5,450 nt of DNA from NCBI GenBank assembly GCA_041742255.1, contig JBGSIZ010000113.1, positions 1 through 5,450 on the forward strand. The letters are read 5' to 3'. Within the stretch, counting starts at the first letter, position 1; each line of letters begins with the position of its first letter. The notes beneath the pieces are model-generated. The model saw nothing but the letters and a program-made list of their open reading frames with translations, was not told where the DNA came from and did no database searches. Shown one piece after another: positions 1 to 5,253 of this stretch. Origin of the DNA: JBGSIZ01 sp041742255 (GTDB lineage: Bacteria; Pseudomonadota; Alphaproteobacteria; Rhodobacterales; Rhodobacteraceae). A program made the translations under genes and the position numbers.

Positions 1-645
1 CATGCCCGCCAGCAAGACCGGCGCGGGTGCCCCGATCCACCGCAGCACAGGCGCCAGCGCCAATGCCGCCACGGCCACGATCCCGGTTTGCACCAGCGTC
101 ATTTCCGCAATGGTTTCCCCAACAGGTGCCAGCCCCAGCCCGGTTTCAAAGCCCCCGAACCGTGCCGCCACCGGCACGATCAGCGTGAGCGCAAGCACCC
201 GGATGGATTGCACAATCGCGATCCGGTCGGTTTTCAGCCCAAGATCCTCGCCCAATGCGATCACAAAGCTGAGGTGCCCCGGAGCCGACGCCAGCAGCCC
301 GGACCTGCGGTCGATCCCCATTAGCCGCTGCATCATCCGCTGCCCGATCAGGATCATCGCAAGGATCGCCACGCCGAGGATCGCAAAGGCAAGGGGCCAT
401 GTCGCCAGCGCCTGCACCGATTCTTGTGACACTGTCGCCCCGATTGCCAAGCCCGCAAGCAGGAACACCCCGTCCCGCAATCGTTTGGGAAATTCCAGCC
501 GCAGTCCCGCAAGGGTTGCCGCCGTGGTCAGGATCGCAGGCCCGGTCAACAGGGGCACCGGCAGGCCGATCACCATTCCCAAAGCCGCCCCCGTCCCGCC
601 AAGTCCGAGCAAAAGGCCGATTTGGCGCAAGGTGTGCAGGGTCAT
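1..645 (-). CDS. AbrB-family (PF05145) integral membrane protein, 3' end cut by window
   Basis: The reading frame gives 215 residues from the start and runs off the left edge without a stop. The family usually has about 340-370 residues, so roughly 60% is present. The protein is strongly hydrophobic, with probable membrane segments near residues 9-27, 30-48, 60-76, 82-102, 145-163 and 185-202. Family signatures seen are LTGPAIL (33-39), a first half ending in a GLAIGATVS segment (65-73), and SAPGHLSF (120-127) followed by the polar GEDLGLKTDRIAIVQSIRV stretch (132-150). Most relatives have PGGL where this one has PGHL. Databases often label such proteins 'ammonia monooxygenase' or 'AbrB transcriptional regulator'. 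Both names are misleading, and the sequence looks like a transporter-type membrane protein of unknown substrate. The start is supported by AGGGG at 653-657, 7 nt upstream, which overlaps the stop of the aminotransferase gene. The 10-nt gap implies cotranscription and probably coupled translation. Confidence 0.85.
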   Translation of the reverse strand, partial: MTLHTLRQIGLLLGLGGTGAALGMVIGLPVPLLTGPAILTTAATLAGLRLEFPKRLRDGVFLLAGLAIGATVSQESVQALATWPLAFAILGVAILAMILIGQRMMQRLMGIDRRSGLLASAPGHLSFVIALGEDLGLKTDRIAIVQSIRVLALTLIVPVAARFGGFETGLGLAPVGETIAEMTLVQTGIVAVAALALAPVLRWIGAPAPVLLAGM

Positions 646-655
646 GGTGCCGCCC

Positions 656-1519
656 CTATCGTTCGGACGCCGCCCAGTCCCAATACATGTCCCGCACCCG
701 CCGCGTGACAGGGCCAATCTGATAGTGCCGGTCGTCAAACGCCGCCACCGGTGTCACCTTGGCAAAGTTGCCCGACAAGAACACTTCGTCCGCCGTGCGG
801 AAATCGTCGAAGGTCAGAACCGCCTCGCGCACGGGCGTGCCGTCTGCCGACAGGTTCGCCATGTGCCGCGCCCGCGTGATCCCCGCCAGAAACGTGCCGT
901 TGGGGATGGGCGTCAGAATCTCCCCATCCCGCACCATGAAGATGTTGGCCGTCGCCGTTTCTGCCACGTTCCCCATGGCGTCCGCCACCAGCGCGTTTTT
1001 GAACCCTTTTCTGTTCGCCTCGGCCAGCATTCGTGCGTTGTTGGGATACAGGCACCCGGCCTTGGCGTTGACCACCGCGCTTTCCAGAACGGGCCGCCGG
1101 AACCGCGTTGTGGTGAGCGTGGTCGCGCCGTCCGCGGGCGGCATCGGGATCGCCTCCAGACAGATGGCAAAACCGGTTTCCTCGGGCGTTGGAATGATCG
1201 CTGTCGCGTCGCCGTGGATCCCCCAATACATGGGCCGGATATAAACCGCCGTGCCGGGCGCATACCGATCCAGCCCGTCCCGGACGATGGCCACCATATC
1301 CGCCGTGGTCACCGTGGGCCGCAGCATGAGCGCCTGTGCCGACCGGTTGACCCTGTCGCAATGCGCCCACAGGTCCGGCGTGAGGCCGTCCACCATCCGC
1401 GCCCCGTCAAACACCGTGGAGCCAAGCCACGCCCCGTGATCCGCCGCCCGCATCACCGCGATGTCGCCGTCATGCCATGTGCCGTTGAAATAGGTGCGAA
1501 TGTCGGTGCCGGTTGCCAT
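656..1519 (-). CDS. Class-IV PLP aminotransferase, branched-chain amino acid type (IlvE-like)
   Basis: The 287-residue protein has the fold-type IV aminotransferase pattern. An N-terminal GSTVFDGAR (33-41) corresponds to the YEGxR element of branched-chain aminotransferases. YIRPMYW follows at 93-99. NAKAGCLYPNN (151-161) contains the likely PLP lysine K153, and GNVAETATANIF (183-194) holds the cofactor-binding glutamate E187. PNGTFLAGITRAR (206-218) is the phosphate-binding region. The family exchanges an amino group between Val, Leu or Ile and 2-oxoglutarate in the cytoplasm. Related class-IV enzymes use D-amino acids or amines, so the substrate is not proven by sequence. The frame stays open to an upstream ATG at 1657, but AAGGAG at 1526-1531, 6 nt before the ATG at 1519, decides the shorter start. 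The longer form would also translate through a terminator hairpin. The AbrB-family gene follows after 10 nt, suggesting a two-gene operon. Confidence 0.9.
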   Translation of the reverse strand: MATGTDIRTYFNGTWHDGDIAVMRAADHGAWLGSTVFDGARMVDGLTPDLWAHCDRVNRSAQALMLRPTVTTADMVAIVRDGLDRYAPGTAVYIRPMYWGIHGDATAIIPTPEETGFAICLEAIPMPPADGATTLTTTRFRRPVLESAVVNAKAGCLYPNNARMLAEANRKGFKNALVADAMGNVAETATANIFMVRDGEILTPIPNGTFLAGITRARHMANLSADGTPVREAVLTFDDFRTADEVFLSGNFAKVTPVAAFDDRHYQIGPVTRRVRDMYWDWAASER

Positions 1520-1541
1520 GCCTGTCTCCTTGATCGCGCCA

Positions 1542-1570
1542 AGACTAGGCATTGCCCGGCGGATCGGCAA
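1542..1570 (-). promoter_or_regulatory. Candidate sigma-70-type promoter for the aminotransferase-AbrB operon
   Basis: On the minus strand a TTGCCG box (1565-1570) and a TAGTCT box (1542-1547) are separated by exactly 17 nt. The first matches the consensus at 4 of 6 positions and the second at 3 of 6. The site lies just after the terminator hairpin and would give a leader of about 15-20 nt before the ATG at 1519, leaving the AAGGAG site intact. Only position and spacing support it. Confidence 0.35.
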
Positions 1571-1589
1571 CCCGGTGGGGGTGTCTAGG

Positions 1590-1626
1590 AAAACGGATGC
1601 GCCCGGGTGGGGAAACCCGAGCGCAT
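1590..1626 (-). terminator. Strong Rho-independent-type terminator hairpin
   Basis: Read on the minus strand, ATGCGCTCGGGT (1626-1615) pairs with ACCCGGGCGCAT (1608-1597) over 12 bp, with one U-G wobble and a 6-nt loop. After three bases comes TTTT (1593-1590). The plus-strand reading has no T tract after the stem and carries an A-C mismatch at the wobble position, so the hairpin acts on leftward transcripts. It lies 136 nt past the stop of the VOC gene and 78 nt before the aminotransferase start. The simplest reading is that it ends the VOC transcript. A role as an attenuator for the aminotransferase gene is possible if transcription starts further upstream. The T tract is short, so termination efficiency is uncertain. 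Confidence 0.6.
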
Positions 1627-1667
1627 GACCCCTGTGGCTGGGACGGGCCTGGGGCATTCGGGCGCAT
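1597..1667 (-). repeat. Three copies of a GCGCAT-centred repeat, two orientations
   Basis: On the minus strand the copies are ATGCGCCCG (1667-1659), ATGCGCTCGGGT (1626-1615) and the inverted ACCCGGGCGCAT (1608-1597). The last copy can pair with either of the other two: 9 perfect base pairs with the first, or 12 with one wobble with the second. The two hairpins exclude each other. Whether this is regulatory or a remnant of local duplication cannot be told from sequence alone. Confidence 0.5.
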
Positions 1668-1761
1668 GAGGACGGACAAGACCAACGCCGGAATAGTGCA
1701 GACCATGAGGTGAGTCTGATTCAATTTTGTGACCCTGATTGGGGGTCGGATTGACCGGGGT

Positions 1762-2250
1762 TCAGGCCTCGGCCAGAAGCGCGTTCAGGTCAAACCGCGT
1801 GTTCCCCATGGTCAGCGCCCCGGTGGCATCCCGTGGCCATTCGGCCATGGGCCGGTCCCGGTAAAGTTCGACGCCGTTGCCATCCGGATCATCCAGATAG
1901 ATCGCCTCGCTGACCCCGTGGTCCGCCGCCCCGGTGAGCGTATGGCCGTGGTCCAGCACCGACCGCAGCACCCGCGCCAGCGACGCCCGGTCCGGATAAA
2001 GGAACGCCGTGTGATAGAGCCCCGTGTGCCCCGGAGGCGGCGGCGTGGCCCCAAGGCTGTCCCAGGTGTTCAGCCCGATGTGGTGATGATAGTCCCCCGC
2101 CGCCAGAAACGCCGCCCCGGTTCCGTAGCGCAGTTTCAGCGTAAAGCCGAGGACATCACAGTAAAACGCGATGGCCCGGTCAAGGTCGGCAACCCGCAGG
2201 TGGACGTGCCCGATCCGGGCGGCAGGCGGGGCGATGTAGGCATTTGGCAT
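1762..2250 (-). CDS. VOC-superfamily (glyoxalase/extradiol dioxygenase-like) protein, CatE/YfiE type
   Basis: The 162-residue protein matches a glyoxalase-fold metalloprotein with two beta-alpha-beta-beta-beta units. The first unit begins at GHVHLRVADLDRAIAFY (14-30) and includes YHHHIGLNTW (54-63). The second begins at GLYHTAFLYPD (77-87) and ends with DHGVSEAIYLDDPDGNGVEL (110-129). Probable metal ligands are H17, H80 and E129. The HHHIGLNTW and DPDGNGVELY elements are typical of the group annotated as catechol-2,3-dioxygenase CatE or YfiE. The substrate is unknown; the family covers ring-cleaving dioxygenases, glyoxalase I and resistance proteins. The start is supported by AAAGGA at 2257-2262, 6 nt upstream. 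It follows qor by 92 nt with its own candidate promoter, so it may be transcribed separately. A strong terminator lies 136 nt downstream. No aromatic-degradation genes are adjacent. Confidence 0.88.
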   Translation of the reverse strand: MPNAYIAPPAARIGHVHLRVADLDRAIAFYCDVLGFTLKLRYGTGAAFLAAGDYHHHIGLNTWDSLGATPPPPGHTGLYHTAFLYPDRASLARVLRSVLDHGHTLTGAADHGVSEAIYLDDPDGNGVELYRDRPMAEWPRDATGALTMGNTRFDLNALLAEA

Positions 2251-2271
2251 GATGTGTCCTTTAGTTCACGA

Positions 2272-2300
2272 ACGATATGCCTTGCGCTGATGTCGGACAA
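2272..2300 (-). promoter_or_regulatory. Candidate promoter for the VOC gene, with overlapping palindrome
   Basis: On the minus strand TTGTCC (2295-2300) and TATCGT (2272-2277) are spaced by 17 nt, each matching the sigma-70 consensus at 4 of 6 positions. Transcription would start about 15 nt before the AAAGGA ribosome site. The 10-nt GTTCGTGAAC (2264-2273), with 4-bp inverted arms, sits across the end of the -10 box and the likely start point, where a repressor could bind. No known operator was recognised. Confidence 0.35.
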
Positions 2301-2342
2301 GCCGCGCAGATGGACCGATTTGGTGCGGGGATGCACAGAAAC

Positions 2343-3326
2343 CTAGGGCAAAAGGATCGTGGCCCCGGTGGTTGTCCGCGCCTCCAGCGCCCGGTGTGCC
2401 GCCGCCACATCCCCCAAGGCGAACCGCTGGTCGATCCGGATGGTGATGTCCCCTGCCAGCACCTTGGCAAAGAGGTCCGACGCCATCTGCTGGCAGGTTG
2501 CGTGGTCGGCGATATGCGTGAACAGCGTGGGCCGGGTGATTTTCAGGCTCCCCTTTGCCGCGAGTGTGCTGATGTTGAGCGGCGGCACAGGGCCGGACGC
2601 ATTGCCAAAGGAAATCATCATCCCCAAGGGCCGCAAGCAGTTCAGCGAGCCGTCAAAGGTGTCTGCCCCGACCGCGTCCATGACCACATCCACCCCGCGC
2701 CCCCCTGTCAGGTCGCGCACCGATTGCACCCAATCCCCTGTTCGGTAATTGATGCAGGCCACCGCCCCGTGATCCAGCGCCAGTTGGCATTTTTCGTCCG
2801 TCCCTGCCGTGCCGATCAGGTTGATCCCTTCGGACCGCGCCCATTGACAGGCGATCAGGCCGACCCCGCCCGCCGCCGCGTGGAACAGCACCCAGTCGCC
2901 TTTGGCGATTGGGGTGGTCCGCCGGAACAGGTAGTGCGCCGTCATCCCCTTGAGCATCATCGCCGCCCCTTGGTCAAAGGTGATCCCGTCGGGCAATGGG
3001 CAGACCTGTGCAGCGGGCATCACCCGCGCCGTGCAATAGGCCCCGGCAGGTTGTGCCGCATAGGCCGCCCGGTCACTGGGGCGCAGGTGGGTGACGCCGT
3101 CCCCCACGGCCTCGATCACGCCTGCCGCCTCCATCCCCAAGGCATGAGGCAGCGTCATCGGATAGAGGCCGCCCCGTTGGTAGATGTCGATGAAGTTCAG
3201 CCCGCAGGCGTGGTGCCGGATGCGGACCTCGCCGGGGCCGGGGTTGCCGACGGGCCGGGTTTCCATCTGCAGGACCTCTGGTCCGCCGTGGCTGTGGATC
3301 ACAATTGTCTGGCTGCTGTCGGTCAT
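2343..3326 (-). CDS. qor: NADPH:quinone oxidoreductase, zinc-free medium-chain dehydrogenase family
   Basis: The 327-residue protein has the same length as Escherichia coli Qor and recognisably matches it along the whole chain. The N-terminal half carries HGGPEVLQ (13-20), the GLNFIDIYQRGGLYP block (42-56) and GMEAAGVIEAVGDGV (64-78). The nucleotide-binding domain contains FHAAAGGVGLIACQWA (148-163) with the AxxGGxG pattern, and SFGNASG (239-245) follows later. The C-terminus ends in GATILLP, like Qor. The cysteine-rich zinc loops of alcohol dehydrogenases are absent. The family reduces quinones by one electron with NADPH in the cytoplasm and is linked to redox or electrophile handling. The start follows AGGGGGG (3331-3337), close to the ATG. 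The lipase-like gene ends 56 nt upstream with no convincing terminator between them, so the two may share a transcript. Confidence 0.95.
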   Translation of the reverse strand: MTDSSQTIVIHSHGGPEVLQMETRPVGNPGPGEVRIRHHACGLNFIDIYQRGGLYPMTLPHALGMEAAGVIEAVGDGVTHLRPSDRAAYAAQPAGAYCTARVMPAAQVCPLPDGITFDQGAAMMLKGMTAHYLFRRTTPIAKGDWVLFHAAAGGVGLIACQWARSEGINLIGTAGTDEKCQLALDHGAVACINYRTGDWVQSVRDLTGGRGVDVVMDAVGADTFDGSLNCLRPLGMMISFGNASGPVPPLNISTLAAKGSLKITRPTLFTHIADHATCQQMASDLFAKVLAGDITIRIDQRFALGDVAAAHRALEARTTTGATILLP

Positions 3327-3382
3327 GGTGCCCCCCTGTTTGCGACCCCTGTGCGCGTTGCCCGAACCGTAGCCCGGTTTTG

Positions 3383-4036
3383 TCAGCGCGGCCAGTGGGC
3401 GGGCATCATGCCAGCGGCCGAGTAATACGTCACCGCGTCAACATAGTGCCGCATGTTATGCGCCAGCGTGCCTTGTCCGTGGGGGGGCGGCAGGCGCATC
3501 AACAGCCCAAGGTGCGAAAATCCGGGTGGCACTGCCGTCACCGGGTCATCGGTGCGCAGGACCGACACGCACAGCCCGTTGTGGTTGACCGCATAGGACG
3601 AAGATTTGGTCCGGGGTGCCGCAAAGGCGATGGTGGGCACCGTGTAGACCTTGCACAGGATTTGCGCCGCTGCCCCGCCCAGTGAATGACCGATGATCCG
3701 AGTGGGCCGATACCCGTTGTCCCCCATCCAGCCCAGCACCACCTTGGCATAGGTCAGGAACCCCTGATGCCAGGTGATCTGGGCCAGCCCCCGTTCGGTT
3801 TTGTCATCCGACAGCCGCAGATGCGCGCCTCCAAGGTTCAACAGCCGCAGATTGAACCGCAGGTAGTCCGCCCATGAATTTGACCCCGGCAGCAACAAGG
3901 TGCCATCGGTCAGGAACACCGCCTGCACGTCGCCTTGGTCCAGCGTTTTGCGGACCGTTCCGCCCGTCAGCGTTGCCGGGTCATAGCTGGCTTGGGCCAG
4001 CGTTGCCGCCTTGAGAAAGGTGATTTGTGCGCCCAT
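3383..4036 (-). CDS. Class-3 lipase-like alpha/beta hydrolase (lipase family protein)
   Basis: The 217-residue protein resembles the fungal-lipase/class-3 lipase domain (PF01764 type). VFLTDGTLLLPGSNSWADYL (40-59) corresponds to the conserved strand and oxyanion-hole region. HQGFLTYAKVVL (90-101) is the usual helix before the nucleophile elbow. RIIGHSLGGAAAQI (113-126) contains the catalytic serine S118. TIAFAAPRT (135-143) is the next strand. RTDDPVTAVPP (161-171) supplies the likely acid D164, and LAHNMRHYVD (191-200) supplies the likely histidine, H193 or H197. The family hydrolyses ester bonds, but the natural substrate here is unknown. There is no signal peptide or membrane segment, so it is predicted to be cytoplasmic, which is unusual for secreted lipases. 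The start is supported by an AAAGGGGA site at 4044-4051. It lies downstream of the small lipoprotein gene and upstream of qor. A run of seven C residues lies in codons for PPPH. Confidence 0.85.
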   Translation of the reverse strand: MGAQITFLKAATLAQASYDPATLTGGTVRKTLDQGDVQAVFLTDGTLLLPGSNSWADYLRFNLRLLNLGGAHLRLSDDKTERGLAQITWHQGFLTYAKVVLGWMGDNGYRPTRIIGHSLGGAAAQILCKVYTVPTIAFAAPRTKSSSYAVNHNGLCVSVLRTDDPVTAVPPGFSHLGLLMRLPPPHGQGTLAHNMRHYVDAVTYYSAAGMMPAHWPR

Positions 4037-4041
4037 GGTCC

Positions 4042-4058
4042 GGTCCCCTTTGGGGTCC
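4042..4058 (-). promoter_or_regulatory. Small hairpin holding the ribosome binding site of the lipase-like gene
   Basis: On the minus strand GGACCCC and GGGGACC flank AAA. Four C-G pairs form next to the loop, then an A-A mismatch, then two more pairs. The ribosome binding site AAAGGGGA lies in the loop and 3' arm, so folding would hide it. The stem is short and may be coincidental in GC-rich DNA. Confidence 0.25.
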
Positions 4059-4108
4059 AGAGTGGCGCAAGGGGCCGGTTCGGCCTAGTCAGGAAATCCC
4101 GGCCCAGA

Positions 4109-4129
4109 CGCTGACCCGCAGGTTCAGCG
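4109..4129 (-). other. Hairpin across the stop codon of the small lipoprotein gene
   Basis: CGCTGA (4124-4129 on the minus strand) pairs with TCAGCG (4109-4114) over 6 bp, with two further C-G pairs inside a mismatch. The TGA stop is in the 5' arm. No T tract follows, so it is not a standard terminator. It could protect the 3' end of the message or be chance. Confidence 0.25.
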
Positions 4130-4270
4130 GTCTTCGAACCAGCGTGGCCCGTCGATTGGGGCTACCGAATAGAGGATTTCATCCGTCGCGGCCCGCGACG
4201 TGGAATAGGGGCGCGAACACCCGGCCAGCAACCCTGCAACGAGGGCGATACACAAAAAACCACGGGTCAT
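4124..4270 (-). CDS. Small lipoprotein of 48 residues, unknown function
   Basis: This short frame encodes a protein with a classic lipoprotein signal: MTR, then a hydrophobic stretch (residues 4-16), then the lipobox LAGC with the lipidated cysteine at C18. Serine at the next position is consistent with outer-membrane sorting under the E. coli rule, although that rule is less certain in alphaproteobacteria. The mature chain is only about 31 residues. It contains a Ser/Arg/Thr-rich linker followed by DEILYSVAPIDGPRWFEDR (30-48), with two aromatic residues near the end. AAAGGAA at 4278-4284, 7 nt before the ATG, is one of the best ribosome sites in the window. The gene sits alone between panB and the lipase-like gene, with a candidate promoter directly upstream. 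I do not recognise the family. The signal peptide, lipobox and ribosome site together make chance unlikely. Small lipoproteins of this kind can be envelope structural or regulatory peptides, but no role is shown. Confidence 0.8.
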   Translation of the reverse strand: MTRGFLCIALVAGLLAGCSRPYSTSRAATDEILYSVAPIDGPRWFEDR

Positions 4271-4294
4271 CTGTGTCTTCCTTTCTCACGCGGA

Positions 4295-4323
4295 ATGACA
4301 AACTGCTCAAAATTGTGGATCAA
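4295..4323 (-). promoter_or_regulatory. Candidate promoter for the small lipoprotein gene
   Basis: On the minus strand TTGATC (4318-4323) and TGTCAT (4295-4300) are separated by 17 nt in the most AT-rich part of the spacer, each with 4 of 6 consensus matches. Transcription would start about 18 nt before the ATG, just upstream of the AAAGGAA site. Confidence 0.3.
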
Positions 4324-4376
4324 TGCCCACTTGACACTAAGATACCCCAGCCCCGTGATTTACGATAGCGTCACCT

Positions 4377-4390
4377 GCCAAGCCCTTGGC
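4377..4390 (-). other. Perfect 6-bp inverted repeat after panB
   Basis: GCCAAG-GG-CTTGGC lies 30 nt past the panB stop, in the spacer before the small lipoprotein. It could mark the 3' end of the pan transcript. It has no T tract after it on either strand, so it is not called a Rho-independent terminator. No better terminator was found in this spacer. Confidence 0.25.
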
Positions 4391-4419
4391 CGTCGTGGCA
4401 AAAATGTATCGCTTTGGGG

Positions 4420-5253
4420 TCAGCGATAGACCTGATCCTCGGACGGGAAGGCCCGCGATTTGACGTCTTCGGCGTAACGGCGGACCGAGTCTTCGATCAT
4501 CGGGCCAAGCTGTCCGTAGACCTTGACGAACTTGGGTGTCCATGGGTTGAGGCCCAGCATATCCTCAAGCACAAGAATTTGTCCGTCGCAGTGGACCGAG
4601 GCCCCGATGCCGATGGTCGGAATGTCGATCTGCGTGGTGATCCGCGCCGCGAGCGGTTCCACCATTCCTTCCAACACCACAGCGAACGCCCCGGCCTGTG
4701 CGACCACCCGCGCGTCTTCTTCGTGCAGTGGCCAGGTGTCTTCGTCCCGCCCTTGGGTCTTGAAGCCGCCCATGACGTGGCTGGATTGCGGGGTCAGGCC
4801 GATATGCGCCATGACCGGAATCCCCCGGTCCACCAGAAACCGGATGGTTTCCGCCATCCGTTTGCCCCCTTCGATCTTGATCGCGCCGCAGCCGGTTTCC
4901 TTCATCACGCGGGCGGCGTTGCGAAACGCCATATTCGGGCTTTCCTCGTAGGTGCCAAAGGGCATGTCCACCACGATCAGCGCCTTTTTGGTGCCCCGCA
5001 CCACCGCCTTGCCGTGCATGATCATCAGGTCAAGCGGCACCCCTACCGTGCTTTCCATGCCGTGCATGACCATGCCCAGACTGTCGCCCACCAGAATGAA
5101 ATCCGCATAGCGGTCCACGATCGCCGCCGTGTGCGCGTGATAGGACGTGAGCGACACGATCGGATCGCCCCCTTTGCGCCGGGCAATCATCGGCACGGTG
5201 TTGCGCCGGACCGGGGCGGCAGGTGCGGGGGCGGGTTGGGGTTGCGTGCTCAT
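4420..5253 (-). CDS. panB: 3-methyl-2-oxobutanoate hydroxymethyltransferase (ketopantoate hydroxymethyltransferase)
   Basis: PanB adds a hydroxymethyl group from 5,10-methylene-tetrahydrofolate to the valine keto acid, the first committed step of pantothenate synthesis in the cytoplasm. The 277-residue protein shows the whole TIM-barrel signature. ILVGDSLGMVMHG (53-65) has the Mg ligand D57, and ALIVVDMPFGTY (91-102) has the second ligand D96. AIKIEGG (124-130) has K126 and E128. HIGLTPQS (150-157) follows, and VVLEGM (192-197) contains the catalytic E195. TIGIGA and DGQILV come later. The segment usually reading AYD is LTSYHAHTA here (35-43), a variant I associate with alphaproteobacterial enzymes. 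A Pro/Ala-rich extension (residues 5-14) precedes the domain, making it somewhat longer than E. coli PanB (264). The start is set by AAAGAG (5262-5267), 8 nt upstream, and by the ATGA overlap with panC. Confidence 0.97.
   Translation of the reverse strand: MSTQPQPAPAPAAPVRRNTVPMIARRKGGDPIVSLTSYHAHTAAIVDRYADFILVGDSLGMVMHGMESTVGVPLDLMIMHGKAVVRGTKKALIVVDMPFGTYEESPNMAFRNAARVMKETGCGAIKIEGGKRMAETIRFLVDRGIPVMAHIGLTPQSSHVMGGFKTQGRDEDTWPLHEEDARVVAQAGAFAVVLEGMVEPLAARITTQIDIPTIGIGASVHCDGQILVLEDMLGLNPWTPKFVKVYGQLGPMIEDSVRRYAEDVKSRAFPSEDQVYR

Noticed and set aside
2..1588. A 528-codon open frame on the plus strand
   Set aside because: It lies antisense to the AbrB-family and aminotransferase genes, both supported by clear family motifs. 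Its product is rich in Pro, Arg and His with no domain, as expected for a GC-rich shadow frame.
1520..1657. Upstream ATG extending the aminotransferase by 46 residues
   Set aside because: The extension has no family similarity and passes through the terminator hairpin, whereas the ATG at 1519 has a well-placed AAGGAG.
1727..1754. Small overlapping hairpins (GACCC/GGGTC and GGTC/GACC) just after the VOC stop
   Set aside because: Stems are only 4-5 bp and no T tract follows on the minus strand. The hairpin at 1590-1626 is a far better terminator.
3366..3380. AACCG/CGGTT inverted repeat between the lipase-like gene and qor
   Set aside because: It is a 5-bp stem followed by T residues only on the plus strand, where no gene needs a terminator.
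2277..3425. A 382-codon open frame on the plus strand
   Set aside because: It is antisense to qor, which matches the E. coli enzyme along its full length. The product is low-complexity and motif-free.
3481..3487. Run of seven identical bases inside the lipase-like gene, a possible phase-variable tract
   Set aside because: Seven is short for slippage control, the frame is intact, and the product is not a surface protein.
4332..4360. Perfect TTGACA on the plus strand
   Set aside because: No reasonable -10 box lies 16-18 nt downstream, and no plus-strand gene follows.
4337..4543. A 68-codon minus-strand frame overlapping the panB end
   Set aside because: It overlaps panB in another frame, and neither its start nor its sequence shows coding evidence.
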